Below, one piece after another: positions 44,186-53,119 of a stretch of DNA of 64,000 nt. Positions within the stretch are counted from its first letter, which is position 1, and every line of letters starts with the position of its first letter. Where the stretch lies: positions 620,001-684,000 of the forward strand of contig NZ_CP073343.1 of assembly GCF_024397855.1 (NCBI RefSeq), written 5' to 3'. The notes under the pieces are model-generated. The model was not told where the DNA came from. It searched no databases and saw nothing but the letters and a program-made list of their open reading frames with translations. Made by a program: the position numbers and the translations under genes. The DNA comes from Marinomonas rhizomae. GTDB lineage: Bacteria; Pseudomonadota; Gammaproteobacteria; Pseudomonadales; Marinomonadaceae.

Positions 44186-44755
44186 TTAGAAACGGTATTC
44201 GGCACCAACGCTGGCTTGGTTGAAGTCTGTTTCGAATTTAGAATCAGAGCTGACGTTGTCCGCGTTTAGGTCGACGTCGTACCAAGTGTATTGTGCATTT
44301 AACAGTAAGTTCTCTGTTACGTTAAAGTTGATACCGGCGCCAGCGAATAAACTTCTATCGTCTGAGCTGCCTTTTATTGAGGCAACGTTGTAATCAGTTT
44401 CGTGCCATAGTTGACCTGCTTTAACAAACAATTCAGTCGTTTGAGTAATCGGCAAGGTGCCTTTTAGGGCGGCGGTATAACCCGTTGTAGATGCGCTAGC
44501 TGCACTGCCGCCATATTTACCAAAATCAATGTAGCTACCTTCCAATGCTAGGAAGGAATTAAATCGATAACCGACAATACCTTGTACTACATCGTTGTTG
44601 TCGTCGAAGTCGTCATCACTTTCTACTTTAAGGTAACCATAGTTACCACCAACATAAAGACCGCTGTTGTTTTCTGACATATCTTCTGCTTTTACTACGC
44701 CACTTAGAGAAGCTAAAGCGATGCTACCTGCGATTACTGGGATAAACTTTTTCAT
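44186..44755 (-). CDS. Outer-membrane beta-barrel protein (OmpX/OmpA-like porin family)
   Basis: A 189-residue protein with a signal peptide (cleavage after GVVKA). The mature part alternates hydrophobic and polar residues as an eight-stranded barrel, opening with SGLYVGGNYGYLKVESDDD, with FLALEGSYIDFGKYGG and a C-terminal ASVGAEYRF whose last Phe is the barrel-assembly signal. The family is OMP_b-brl. Its role is unknown; such proteins help the envelope resist stress or attach to surfaces. A good terminator and a 294-base upstream gap isolate it. Confidence 0.88.
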   Translation of the reverse strand: MKKFIPVIAGSIALASLSGVVKAEDMSENNSGLYVGGNYGYLKVESDDDFDDNNDVVQGIVGYRFNSFLALEGSYIDFGKYGGSAASASTTGYTAALKGTLPITQTTELFVKAGQLWHETDYNVASIKGSSDDRSLFAGAGINFNVTENLLLNAQYTWYDVDLNADNVSSDSKFETDFNQASVGAEYRF

Positions 44756-45007
44756 TATATAACTCCTTTTAGTTACTTTGTTAGAACTTCGTGAGTTGCG
44801 TTATTAATGTGCTGTATGAACGGCGGAAAGGCTAGGATTTCGGCGCTACTTACCTATTTGCTTCAATTTCTATGCGCTTAACGTAGGTTAAAAACGCTTT
44901 GTTGATAGTACGAAAAGGCAGAATGGATTTTGAACAGGTCGTAATCGATTGGTGAGCATGCAGGAATAGATGGATGAGATAGATAGCAAAGAAAGTGAGG
45001 GAAGATG

Positions 45008-45040
45008 AAAGAGCTCAGTCTAGAACAGAGAGAGCTCTTT
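45008..45040 (-). terminator. Hairpin near the end of msrA
   Basis: AAAGAGCTC (45008-45016) and GAGCTCTTT (45032-45040) form a nine-base perfect stem ten bases past the msrA stop. Only a weak T-rich stretch follows on the minus strand. The rest of the gap up to the beta-barrel gene (44756-45007) shows no gene. Confidence 0.6.
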
Positions 45041-45049
45041 GCATTTATG

Positions 45050-45676
45050 TTAATGGTATTTTTTACTAGCGACTTCGCCCCATAAATCTTCAATACGACT
45101 GTTACGACCACAGCTTGCGCGATAGTAAGCGTAGCGAATTGGGTTCTTTGTGTAGTAACTCTGATGGTACTCCTCTGCAGGGTAAAAGGTTTTAGCAGGT
45201 AGAATCTCAGTCACGATATCGTCTTTAAAGGGCTTTGTTTTATTAACTTTAGCGAGAGAAGCTTCGAAAACGACTTTTTGTTGGTCGTCTTGGTAAAACA
45301 TCGCTGTCTTGTAGGGTGAGCCTTTGTCACAAAATTGGCCTGCGGCATCGGTTGGGTCGATGGTTTTCCAGTAATAATCTGCTAATGCTTTTAGTGAGAC
45401 CACATCATCATCAAAATTGATCATTACGGCTTCAAAATGACCTGTCTTTCCGGAGGAGACTTGTTTATAAGTTGGGTTTTCGGTGTGGCCTCCTATGTAA
45501 CCAGAGACAACATCGCTGACGCCTTGGACTAATTCGAAATCAGATTCTACACACCAGAAACAGCCGCCAGCGACTATCATTGTTTGCGGGGCTGCTTGGG
45601 ATAAGCTGCTAAAAGCGGCCGCTCCACTAAGTAGCAGTAACCCAAAGGTGTTACTGAATAAATGTCGAGTTTTCAT
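45050..45676 (-). CDS. msrA: Exported peptide-methionine (S)-S-oxide reductase MsrA
   Basis: A 208-residue MsrA. The ATG at 45676 follows AAGGA and opens a signal peptide (LFSNTFGLLLLSGAAAFSSLSQA), so the enzyme should work in the periplasm; E. coli MsrA is cytoplasmic. The catalytic block is GGCFWCVESDFE (Cys about residue 37). GYIGGHTENPTYKQVSSGKTGHFEAVMI and YPAEEYHQSYYTKNP are typical, and Cys in the RASCGRN tail may resolve the disulfide. An in-frame upstream start at 45730 is less supported. It repairs oxidised methionine in exported proteins. Confidence 0.92.
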   Translation of the reverse strand: MKTRHLFSNTFGLLLLSGAAAFSSLSQAAPQTMIVAGGCFWCVESDFELVQGVSDVVSGYIGGHTENPTYKQVSSGKTGHFEAVMINFDDDVVSLKALADYYWKTIDPTDAAGQFCDKGSPYKTAMFYQDDQQKVVFEASLAKVNKTKPFKDDIVTEILPAKTFYPAEEYHQSYYTKNPIRYAYYRASCGRNSRIEDLWGEVASKKYH

Positions 45677-45959
45677 GTCGTTTGTCCTTATTATCGTGTG
45701 AGCGCGTCTGTTCGATGACGCGGTTAGCAATAAAGTCTTTCTTATGCTGCTGAATCTTTGACGTACAGCAGAACGCTTTTCTTACAATGAATTTTACCTT
45801 CCTACTTCCTAACGTATTTGCTGTCCATTTGGATGACATAATAAGCATATTATTATCTATATATGCTTAGCGTATTAAAGTCATTTGAAATATCAATTAA
45901 ATGAATATAAGAATGTGCTGTAGCATGCAATGTAATCAGATTATTTAATTGGAGGGGTC

Positions 45960-46736
45960 ATGAGTGCATTTGTTACTGAGCGTGTATTAAGCGTTCACCA
46001 TTGGGATGAAAATCTCTTCAGCTTTAAAGTCACACGTAATCCGAGCTTACGTTTTGATAACGGTCAATTTGTGATGATTGGCTTGGAAACGGAAACTCGC
46101 CCTTTGATGCGTGCTTACAGTATAGCTAGCCCTAACTACGAAGAGCATTTAGAGTTTTTTAGTATAAAAGTACCTAATGGACCACTGACTTCACGCTTAC
46201 AGCATTTAAAAGTGGGTGATGATGTTTTGGTTAGCCGCAAACCAACTGGCACCTTGGTAACTCGTGATTTACATCCAGGTAAACACTTGTATTTGTTGTC
46301 TACTGGCACAGGTTTAGCGCCTTTTTTAAGTGTTATCCAAGATTTTGATGCCTACGAGCAGTACGAAAAAATTGTATTGATTCACGGTGTTCGCCATGTA
46401 AGTGAATTGGCATATGCTGACTTTATTGAAAAAGAATTACCTGAAAATGAATTCTTTGGTGAGCAAGTAAGAGACAAATTAATTTATTACCCAACCGTGA
46501 CTCGTGAAGCGTTTCGTAATCAGGGACGTCTGACAGATTTGATTCGCAGTGGTAAGCTAGCAGAAGATATTGCCTTGCCTCAGTTGAACCCATTGAATGA
46601 TCGAGTCATGATTTGTGGTAGCCCAAGTATGCTTAAAGACACATCAACCTTGCTTGATGAACTTGGTTTTACAGAATCACCAAAGATTGGTGTGCCAGGG
46701 GATTATGTTATCGAGCGAGCTTTTGTTGAACATTAA
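45960..46736 (+). CDS. fpr: Ferredoxin/flavodoxin-NADP+ reductase Fpr
   Basis: A 258-residue flavoprotein moving electrons between NADPH and ferredoxin or flavodoxin. The FAD-binding RAYSIASPNYEEHLEFFSIKVPNGPLTSRLQ and the NADP block LLSTGTGLAPFLSVI are conserved, as is the C-terminal GDYVIERAFVEH of the bacterial subclass I enzymes. A strong GGAGGGG ribosome site precedes the ATG. In gammaproteobacteria fpr is often induced by oxidative stress. It is followed, 45 bases later, by yghU. Confidence 0.94.
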   Translation: MSAFVTERVLSVHHWDENLFSFKVTRNPSLRFDNGQFVMIGLETETRPLMRAYSIASPNYEEHLEFFSIKVPNGPLTSRLQHLKVGDDVLVSRKPTGTLVTRDLHPGKHLYLLSTGTGLAPFLSVIQDFDAYEQYEKIVLIHGVRHVSELAYADFIEKELPENEFFGEQVRDKLIYYPTVTREAFRNQGRLTDLIRSGKLAEDIALPQLNPLNDRVMICGSPSMLKDTSTLLDELGFTESPKIGVPGDYVIERAFVEH

Positions 46737-46781
46737 TTGCGAGAGTGATTCTCTTGCTGATAAATCATTTTAGGAGATGTT

Positions 46782-47645
46782 ATGAGTTCTGATACCACAT
46801 CGAATCAAGATTACGTTCCTCCAAAAGTCTGGCAATGGGATGCCGAAAACGGTGGTAAATTTGCCAGCACCAACCGTCCAATAGCGGGTGCAACGCACGA
46901 AAAAGTGTTGCCAGTCGGTAAGCATTCACTCCAGCTTCATTCTTTAGCGACACCAAATGGCCAAAAAGTCACTATCATGCTGGAAGAGCTATTGGCTCTA
47001 GGAATCAGTGCTGCTGAATACGATGCTTATTTGATTAACATCGGCGAAGGTGATCAATTTGGTTCAGGCTTTGTTGAAATCAATCCTAACTCAAAAATCC
47101 CTGCCTTGATGGATCACAGTACGACGCCACCGACTCGTGTATTTGAGTCTGGTTCTATCCTGCAATATTTAGCGGAAAAGTTTGATGCTTTGGTGCCAAA
47201 AGACCTAGCGGCAAAAACAGAATGCCGCAACTGGTTGTTCTGGCAAATGGGCTCTGCTCCGTATCTAGGCGGTGGTTTTGGTCATTTTTATGCGTATGCG
47301 CCGATTAAAATGCAATACCCGATCGATCGCTTTACGATGGAAACCAAGCGTCAGTTGGATGTGTTGGATAAGCAATTAGCCAATAATACTTACATGGCGG
47401 GCGAAGAATACTCAATCGCGGATATCGCGATTTGGCCTTGGTATGGCAATTTAGTTTTGGGCAATTTGTACGATGCGGCCGAGTTTTTAGACGTGACTAG
47501 CTACAAAAACGTGCTGCGTTGGGCGAAATCAATCGAGCAACGTCCAGCTGTTCAGCGTGGACGCATTGTTAATAAGTCTTTTGGCGACGGAGCACAGCTT
47601 CAAGAACGCCATGACGCATCAGATTTCGATGGTCTTATTAAGTAA
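46782..47645 (+). CDS. yghU: YghU-type glutathione-dependent disulfide-bond oxidoreductase
   Basis: A 287-residue nu-class glutathione transferase (E. coli YghU has 288). PPKVWQWDAENGGKFASTNRPIAGATHEKVLPVGKHSLQLHSLATPNGQKVTIMLEELL is nearly diagnostic of YghU. The GST N-domain contains ESGSILQYLAEKF and the C-domain SIADIAIWPWYG. It uses two glutathiones to reduce disulfides and organic peroxides. With fpr next door it may form a redox-defence unit. The ribosome site AGGAG is clear and a terminator follows. Confidence 0.93.
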   Translation: MSSDTTSNQDYVPPKVWQWDAENGGKFASTNRPIAGATHEKVLPVGKHSLQLHSLATPNGQKVTIMLEELLALGISAAEYDAYLINIGEGDQFGSGFVEINPNSKIPALMDHSTTPPTRVFESGSILQYLAEKFDALVPKDLAAKTECRNWLFWQMGSAPYLGGGFGHFYAYAPIKMQYPIDRFTMETKRQLDVLDKQLANNTYMAGEEYSIADIAIWPWYGNLVLGNLYDAAEFLDVTSYKNVLRWAKSIEQRPAVQRGRIVNKSFGDGAQLQERHDASDFDGLIK

Positions 47646-47675
47646 GCTATAGCGTTGGAATCGTGCGTTTTTATG

Positions 47676-47711
47676 AAGGAATAAGCCATTTACTGGCTTA
47701 TTCCTTTTTTA
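47676..47711 (+). terminator. Terminator after yghU
   Basis: AAGGAATAAGCCA (47676-47688) and TGGCTTATTCCTT (47694-47706) pair perfectly around TTTAC, followed by TTTTATT. It lies 30 bases past the yghU stop. The following 234 bases up to 47945 hold no gene that I can see. Confidence 0.9.
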
Positions 47712-47945
47712 TTGGTAATAAAAAATGGTTGTTTGAAAAATAAACAGTTATTTGCACCTATTCGGTGGCTTGTCACCATTTTGTAAGGCATGCATGTGTT
47801 AGAGTGGTGTTCTACGAAACCTGTTGGCCAGCATGATGCTGCAACCTACTCTTTGTTTGTGTCCATGTACTAGGCGATGTTTGCCTAATTTTGCAATGGC
47901 TAGATAAAAGAGAACAGCTCTACGTCTCATTTAGAGAGCTTTACC

Positions 47946-48725
47946 ATGCAAAATTTAACGCAAGATGGACAAAACCTAGTTAACTCCCTTTCCCGTCGTT
48001 ACAACCTAAGTTTCGATGCTGTGGTTCACATGCTGATAGCCGTCAACAATGGCAATGGTTCCATGGCGCAATTTAATTGCCCTGAACTGGGCGGTGGCGG
48101 TCAGTGGATGCGCGGTGGCATGACCATGGTCGGTGATATGTTTAACTATGGTTTGAAATCGACAGTGGACAATTTGTGTAATGAGTTGGCTAACGGTCTT
48201 GCTAATATGCAGGTTTTTATGCCATTACCAAAAGGTTCAACATCCAGTAATCAATGGTGGCCTGGTGATCTTGGACAGCCTTTTAGCAGCGGTGCACAAA
48301 ACAGTACACGCTACGCTATTTTTCCGAATCGCCTGGCGGTTGAAGTGAATGGTAATGTCACTGTATACGATACGTTAGACAATAATATTGGTGGCATAAG
48401 CCAGCAGCAGGGTGGTAATTCTTCACTGACTTTTTCCAGCCAGTACGGCACGATTGCGGTGAATACATTGCCGATTGTTTCTGGCGCGGGTTCCGCTAAT
48501 TCAAATACAAACAATCAAGCATCACAGAACAACTTTGTCGCTCCGCCTGCGCAAATGGCCTATACGACAACTCCTGAGGTGCAAACACCTCAGAACTTGA
48601 GTAATACGGCATCAGTCGATGAAGTGATTCAGTTGATTGAAAAGCTGGCAAAGCTCCGCGACATGGGCGCTATTTCGGATAACGAATACAATTCAAAGAA
48701 AACGGACTTGCTCAATCGTATTTGA
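47946..48725 (+). CDS. SHOCT-domain protein of unknown function
   Basis: A 259-residue protein. The last 30 residues (VIQLIEKLAKLRDMGAISDNEYNSKKTDLLNRI) are a SHOCT domain, a short helical module found at C-termini. The N-terminal 140 residues are a glycine-rich globular region with GGGGQWMRGGMTMVGDMFNYGLKS and FPNRLAVEVNGNVTVYDTLDNNIGG, like the region found in other SHOCT proteins. A Ser/Asn/Gln-rich linker separates the parts. There is no signal peptide. It may bind membranes or nucleic acids, but no role can be assigned. Confidence 0.8.
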   Translation: MQNLTQDGQNLVNSLSRRYNLSFDAVVHMLIAVNNGNGSMAQFNCPELGGGGQWMRGGMTMVGDMFNYGLKSTVDNLCNELANGLANMQVFMPLPKGSTSSNQWWPGDLGQPFSSGAQNSTRYAIFPNRLAVEVNGNVTVYDTLDNNIGGISQQQGGNSSLTFSSQYGTIAVNTLPIVSGAGSANSNTNNQASQNNFVAPPAQMAYTTTPEVQTPQNLSNTASVDEVIQLIEKLAKLRDMGAISDNEYNSKKTDLLNRI

Positions 48726-48734
48726 GAGGATGGG

Positions 48735-48775
48735 TAGACACAAAGAAAGCCTCGGATAAGACTTTTTTGTGTCTA
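48735..48775. terminator. Hairpin between the SHOCT gene and gshA
   Basis: TAGACACAAA (48735-48744) pairs with TTTGTGTCTA (48766-48775) in the gap between these convergent genes. The T run of the right arm suits termination in the plus direction. The loop is long (21 bases), so strength is uncertain. Confidence 0.5.
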
Positions 48776-48794
48776 TCAGTTTTAAAACTTTGAT

Positions 48795-50387
48795 TTACTG
48801 TGGTGTTAAATACGCGGTGAGGAAAGTGTCAAAGTCCACTTCGTCTGCCGCTTCAATGGCTTCTTGATCACGTAAAGAGCGCTCAGCTTTTTCCATAAAC
48901 TCACGAGTAAGTTCATCAGATAGAGGACGAGACATCCATTCTGTTTGTTGTTCTTTTGACAGTGCCAACATAGCATTCTGATAACCTTGTTGGATCTTGC
49001 TGCGCTCTAATAGCTGAGCAGAAGGAAGCAAGGCTTCATTGCTTAATTTTTCTCGTTGGACTTCTACAGCTTGCTGGTAAGCCGGGTTGCCCGTTTTGGC
49101 GGATAAAAATTCTGCTACTTCAGCCAGTGAATTTAACATGTCTTCTGCTTTCGTACGTAGCTTGGTTGGGCCTTGGCCAAAATCAAAGCTCATGTCTAAA
49201 TCACGGCCATGAGAAGCAATTTCTTGCTGCATCTGACGGAGTTGGTTGCATTCCGCGCTGCCTAGTCGTTCATCGCCACGTAGCATGCAGTAAAGCAAAA
49301 ATACATCGATAAAATATAGCGTTGACGATTGCATGCCGATAGAAGAGCTTGGATCGAGATCCATGATGCGAACTTCGATGTATTCAACACCTCTAGCATG
49401 CAAGGCGGCACTTGGATGCTCGCCTGGTTGTGTTACACGTTTTGGGCGAATATCGCTGTAATACTCATTTTCGATCTGCAATAAATTGCTGTTAAGCTGA
49501 CGATATTGACCATCGACTTTTACACCAATGTCTTGATAGCGCTGGTAAGGCGTCTGCAGGGCTTTTCTGACCGTGCTGATGTAGGTTTCAACTTCGTTGT
49601 AACAAACATATAAATCGGCTTGAGCTTTGTTTTGGTAGCCAAGGTCACTCATACGCAGTGAAGTGGCTTTTGGGCCAAACCAGGTATTCTTCTCAAGTGT
49701 ACTCAGGCTATCTGGCTTTTTTGGTAAAAAGCTTTCATCGATGGCTGGAGATGCGCCAAATAATAAAGACAACATCCAAGAGCTACGACGGAAATTTCGG
49801 ATCAAAGCAAAATAGCTGTCTGATTGAAATGCTTGTTTATCAGTGTCTGAAAGGTTGGTTTTGCCTTTGTAGCTTTCCAAGAAAGACCAGAAGTCTTTAT
49901 CGAAAGAGAAGTTATAATGCATGCCAGCGATGCACTGCATGATGCGTCCATAACGATTAGACAAGCCTTCGCGGTAAACGCGTTTTAGTTTGCCAGTGTT
50001 GGATTCGCCATAATACGCGATAGGAACGTCTTCATTACCCGCTAAATAACAAGGCATACTGGCCGGCCATAAACATTCATCTTGTTTGTAGAGTTCGTGG
50101 TTAACCAAGTTATGAATGTCTTCCAGCTCTTTAATAACGCCTTCAACGCTTGGATGAACGCCAGTAATAAACTCCATCAAAGATTCGGAATAATCCGTTG
50201 TGATAGAACTGTGTGTCATGGCCGAACCCAATGTTTTTGGGTGGGGCTTATGTGAAATATGACCTTCAGTACGATCAACTCGGAGTGCTTCTCGTTCCAC
50301 ACCACGATGAAATGTTAAAGCAGAAGTCGTCGCGGCTTGTTGGCAATGAGTTGCCAACGCTTGCAAGGCATCGGTTAAGGTGGTCAA
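48795..50387 (-). CDS. gshA: Glutamate-cysteine ligase GshA
   Basis: A 530-residue E. coli-type gamma-glutamylcysteine synthetase (518 in E. coli), the first glutathione-synthesis step. It begins with a TTG at 50387, preceded by AAGGAAG. Conserved blocks are FHRGVEREALRVDRTEGHIS, HSSITTDYSESLMEFITG, YREGLSNRYGRIMQCIAGMHYNFS and the GVEYIEVRIMDLDPSSSIGM region. Together with the nearby YghU GST it suggests active glutathione metabolism. It is a monocistron with its own region upstream. Confidence 0.95.
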   Translation of the reverse strand: MTTLTDALQALATHCQQAATTSALTFHRGVEREALRVDRTEGHISHKPHPKTLGSAMTHSSITTDYSESLMEFITGVHPSVEGVIKELEDIHNLVNHELYKQDECLWPASMPCYLAGNEDVPIAYYGESNTGKLKRVYREGLSNRYGRIMQCIAGMHYNFSFDKDFWSFLESYKGKTNLSDTDKQAFQSDSYFALIRNFRRSSWMLSLLFGASPAIDESFLPKKPDSLSTLEKNTWFGPKATSLRMSDLGYQNKAQADLYVCYNEVETYISTVRKALQTPYQRYQDIGVKVDGQYRQLNSNLLQIENEYYSDIRPKRVTQPGEHPSAALHARGVEYIEVRIMDLDPSSSIGMQSSTLYFIDVFLLYCMLRGDERLGSAECNQLRQMQQEIASHGRDLDMSFDFGQGPTKLRTKAEDMLNSLAEVAEFLSAKTGNPAYQQAVEVQREKLSNEALLPSAQLLERSKIQQGYQNAMLALSKEQQTEWMSRPLSDELTREFMEKAERSLRDQEAIEAADEVDFDTFLTAYLTPQ

Positions 50388-50530
50388 GAAGTCTTCCTTC
50401 TATTAAATAAGGCAAAATTAAATTTTAAGGATTGTACTCGGCAGAGCTTATTCGCGGCAAGCAACAGATGCCTTGTGCACAAAAAATGCTGACTTCCTGA
50501 ATATAATAGATAAAAGCAATTTGCCATGCC

Positions 50531-50575
50531 AAAGACCGACCTACATTTAACTTATTTAGCTGTAGGGCGGCCTTT
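50531..50575. terminator. Terminator-like hairpin downstream of hisF
   Basis: AAAGACCGACCTACA and TGTAGGGCGGCCTTT pair as AAAG/CTTT, CCG/CGG and CCTACA/TGTAGG with single mismatches around a 15-base loop. It lies between the hisF stop and the gshA start on the minus strand. It ends the hisBHF transcript or is a regulatory hairpin. Confidence 0.5.
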
Positions 50576-50604
50576 AGGTTGACAATTATCGCTATAGGGG
50601 TGGG

Positions 50605-51378
50605 TTACAGACGCATTTCGATGCCAGCATCGATCATACGTTGTTTGGCTTCGTGAATGCTGTATTCAGCAAAATGGAAAATACTGGCGGCCAATACCGC
50701 ATCCGCTTTGCCTTCAATCACGCCATCGACCAGATGATCCAAATTACCCACACCGCCAGAGGCGATAACAGGCACATGAACCGCTTCACTGATAGCGCGC
50801 GTCACGCCTAGGTCGAAACCATTTTTCGTGCCGTCTCGATCCATACTAGTTAGCAGGATTTCCCCTGCGCCGTATTCGACCATTTTCTTTGCCCACTCAA
50901 CCGCATCCAAACCTGTCGGTTTGCGGCCACCATGGGTGAATATTTCCCATTTGTCTGTTTCACCTTCAGCGCTGACTTTTTTGGCATCGATAGCAACAAC
51001 AATGCATTGAGAGCCGAAGCGCTGAGCTGCTTCACGGACAAATTCAGGGTTGAATACCGCAGCGGTATTAATGCCGACTTTATCAGCGCCAGCGTTTAGC
51101 ATGCGACGAATGTCTTCGCAGGTACGAATGCCGCCACCAACAGTCAAAGGAATGAATACTTGGCTGGCAATGGCTTCGACCATATGAACGGTTGTCTCAC
51201 GATCGTCTGAGCTGGCGGTGATATCTAGAAAAGTAATCTCATCCGCGCCTTGCTCGTTGTAGCGCTTTGCTACTTCAACAGGATCGCCTGCGTCACGAAT
51301 ATCAACGAACTGGACGCCTTTTACAACGCGGCCATTGTCCACATCAAGGCAAGGAATAATACGTTTTGCTAAGCCCAT
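50605..51378 (-). CDS. hisF: Imidazole glycerol phosphate synthase subunit HisF (cyclase)
   Basis: A 257-residue TIM barrel. It opens [22 protein letters not shown] with the catalytic Asp, and has [17 protein letters not shown] with the second Asp. Phosphate-binding loops are [15 protein letters not shown] and [12 protein letters not shown]. With HisH it converts PRFAR plus ammonia into IGP and AICAR. It lies downstream of hisH with only 58 bases between, leaving no room for hisA, which normally sits there. Confidence 0.95.
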   Translation of the reverse strand: MGLAKRIIPCLDVDNGRVVKGVQFVDIRDAGDPVEVAKRYNEQGADEITFLDITASSDDRETTVHMVEAIASQVFIPLTVGGGIRTCEDIRRMLNAGADKVGINTAAVFNPEFVREAAQRFGSQCIVVAIDAKKVSAEGETDKWEIFTHGGRKPTGLDAVEWAKKMVEYGAGEILLTSMDRDGTKNGFDLGVTRAISEAVHVPVIASGGVGNLDHLVDGVIEGKADAVLAASIFHFAEYSIHEAKQRMIDAGIEMRL

Positions 51379-51436
51379 AAATGGCGCTCCTAGAATCTAA
51401 TATGCTTCTATCTAAACAAACTTATAAGGCATGCGG

Positions 51437-52090
51437 TTATGGCTTGCCATCCCAGTGAAGGAAGTTCTTATAAAGCTGAAGGCCGTCTTTGTGGCTTTTT
51501 TCTGGGTGAAACTGCACTGCAAAAACATTGTCGCGAGCGAGCGCCACACAGAATTCCAAACCATAGTCACAGGTACCCGCGACTTCGCTTTTGTTTTCTG
51601 GCACCACATAAAAGCTGTGTACAAAGTAAAAGCGAGCGTTGTCTGCAATATCCGCCCAAAGAGGGTGGTTAATAGTGTGCTGCACCTGATTCCAGCCCAT
51701 GTGCGGTACTTTAAGTTTGCTGCCGTCATGATCTGTGTGTTTTTCACCAAAGAACAGAGCGTTGCCTTGGAAATGGTTCAAGCAATCGACGCCGCCATTT
51801 TCTTCACTGTGAGACATCAACGACTGAATGCCGACACAAATGGCAAGAAAAGGTTTTTCTGCCATGGCTTTATGTATGCTAGGAACCAGTCCAGCATTGT
51901 GCATTTCACCAATACAATCGCGAATCGCGCCAACACCAGGTAGCAACACGCGATCAGCGGCATCAATCACCGCAGGGTCACTGGTGACAATCACTGAAGT
52001 GTTTTCATCCGCCACGTGTTCAAGGGCTTTGGCAACCGAGTGAAGGTTACCCATGCCATAGTCTATTACTGCGACGGTAGATTTTTTCAT
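51437..52090 (-). CDS. hisH: Imidazole glycerol phosphate synthase subunit HisH (glutaminase)
   Basis: About 217 residues from the ATG at 52090; two upstream in-frame ATGs (52099, 52114) are possible. It is a triad glutamine amidotransferase: VIDYGMGNLHSVAKALEH, LLPGVGAIRDC, AICVGIQSLM with the nucleophile Cys, NHFHSFYVV-type FVHSFYVVPE, and the His-Glu in AVQFHPEKSHKDG. It produces ammonia channelled to HisF. The elbow has Val-Gly-Ile in place of the common Leu-Gly-Met, a mild variation. Confidence 0.93.
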   Translation of the reverse strand: MKKSTVAVIDYGMGNLHSVAKALEHVADENTSVIVTSDPAVIDAADRVLLPGVGAIRDCIGEMHNAGLVPSIHKAMAEKPFLAICVGIQSLMSHSEENGGVDCLNHFQGNALFFGEKHTDHDGSKLKVPHMGWNQVQHTINHPLWADIADNARFYFVHSFYVVPENKSEVAGTCDYGLEFCVALARDNVFAVQFHPEKSHKDGLQLYKNFLHWDGKP

Positions 52091-52126
52091 CTCACTCATA
52101 CTCTTACTACTCATTCCAAGAGAACT

Positions 52127-52720
52127 TTACAAAGAACCTTTAGTGGAAGGCATTTGCCCTGCCATACGTTCGTCAGCTTCTAATGCCATACGTAATGCAC
52201 GGCCAAATGCTTTGAAAATGGTTTCCGCTTGGTGGTGAGTGTTCTTACCACGAAGATTGTCTAGGTGCAGCGTGACTTTGGCGTGGTTGATAAAGCCATG
52301 GAAAAACTCTGAGAATAAATCTACGTCAAAACCACCGACAGAGCCACGAGTAAAAGGCACGTGCATTTCTAACCCTGGACGACCAGAGAAATCAATCACT
52401 ACGCGAGACAAGGCTTCGTCTAATGGAACATAAGCATGGCCATAACGTTTGATGCCTTTTTTATCGCCAACGGCAATCTCAAAAGCTTGTCCTAGCGTGA
52501 TACCCAAATCTTCAACGGTGTGGTGAGCGTCAATGTGAAGATCGCCAACCGCATGGATGTCTAGGTCAATTAGGCCGTGACGTGCTACTTGTTCAAGCAT
52601 ATGGTCAAGGAAAGGAACACCTGTGATGCAGTTGAATTTACCGGTACCGTCTAAGTTAATCGATACCTTGATCTGAGTTTCAAGCGTATTACGCTCGACA
52701 CTGGCAATGCGATCGGACAT
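52127..52720 (-). CDS. hisB: Imidazoleglycerol-phosphate dehydratase HisB (monofunctional)
   Basis: A 197-residue IGPD starting at the ATG at 52720 ([15 protein letters not shown]). The ATG at 52798 would add a non-homologous tail. Metal-binding His motifs are [28 protein letters not shown] and [14 protein letters not shown]. It dehydrates imidazole glycerol phosphate. It lacks the HisB phosphatase half found in E. coli, as usual outside enterics. It begins the hisB-hisH-hisF cluster, 36 bases from hisH. Confidence 0.94.
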   Translation of the reverse strand: MSDRIASVERNTLETQIKVSINLDGTGKFNCITGVPFLDHMLEQVARHGLIDLDIHAVGDLHIDAHHTVEDLGITLGQAFEIAVGDKKGIKRYGHAYVPLDEALSRVVIDFSGRPGLEMHVPFTRGSVGGFDVDLFSEFFHGFINHAKVTLHLDNLRGKNTHHQAETIFKAFGRALRMALEADERMAGQMPSTKGSL

Positions 52721-52798
52721 TGATTGAGTTCTCCACAGTGATGGTGACGAGTGGTCGTCACGTGTTTGTATAATAAGAGCATGACATAATTTGCCCAT

Positions 52799-52910
52799 TA
52801 TAGAACGTGCACTCTTTGGCTTCTATGGTTTGTCTGTGTGTTTTTTGATGAGTTGTCGCTATTGCGTCGATAAACGTTTACTTCGAGTGCTATGATATGG
52901 CGATATTTTA
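52799..52910. other. Intergenic stretch upstream of hisB and before the repeats
   Basis: No gene is visible. The stretch should contain the hisB promoter on the minus strand; together with the repeats it makes a 399-base gap between hisB and the AsmA gene. No riboswitch-like or attenuator-like structure was recognised. Confidence 0.4.
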
Positions 52911-52985
52911 TTCCTTCCCTTGAAGATGAGGAGAAGGAGCAAAAAAACGAACTTAGCTCCTCCCCCTGCTAAGGGGGAGGTTGGG
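52911..52985 (+). repeat. GC-rich direct repeat, copy 1
   Basis: This copy and that at 53021-53092 share ACGAACTTAGCTCCTCCCC and the following hairpin CCTCCCCC-TGCTAA-GGGGGAGG. The element starts with a CTTCCCTTGAAGATGAGG-type leader. A third, diverged and inverted relative lies at 57849-57885. It looks like a dispersed noncoding repeat. Confidence 0.8.
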
Positions 52986-53020
52986 AGGGGGTTAATAAAG
53001 TTAACAACCCCATCCTACAC

Positions 53021-53092
53021 CTTCCCCTTAAAGATAAGGGTAAGGAACAAAAAAACGAACTTAGCTCCTCCCCCTGCTAAGAGGGAGGCTGG
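53021..53092 (+). repeat. GC-rich direct repeat, copy 2
   Basis: The second copy, beginning 110 bases after the first, has the same order of blocks; its hairpin core has one change (AGGGG to GAGGG). It ends 28 bases before the AsmA start codon. Between the copies, GTTAATAAAGTTAAC is a small inverted repeat. Confidence 0.8.
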
Positions 53093-53119
53093 TAAGAGTA
53101 ATTTATTAAGGAGTGTGTC

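Noticed and set aside
44878..45111. A 77-codon minus-strand frame between msrA and the beta-barrel gene
   Set aside because: It overlaps the msrA 3' end, has no ribosome site, and spans the msrA hairpin.
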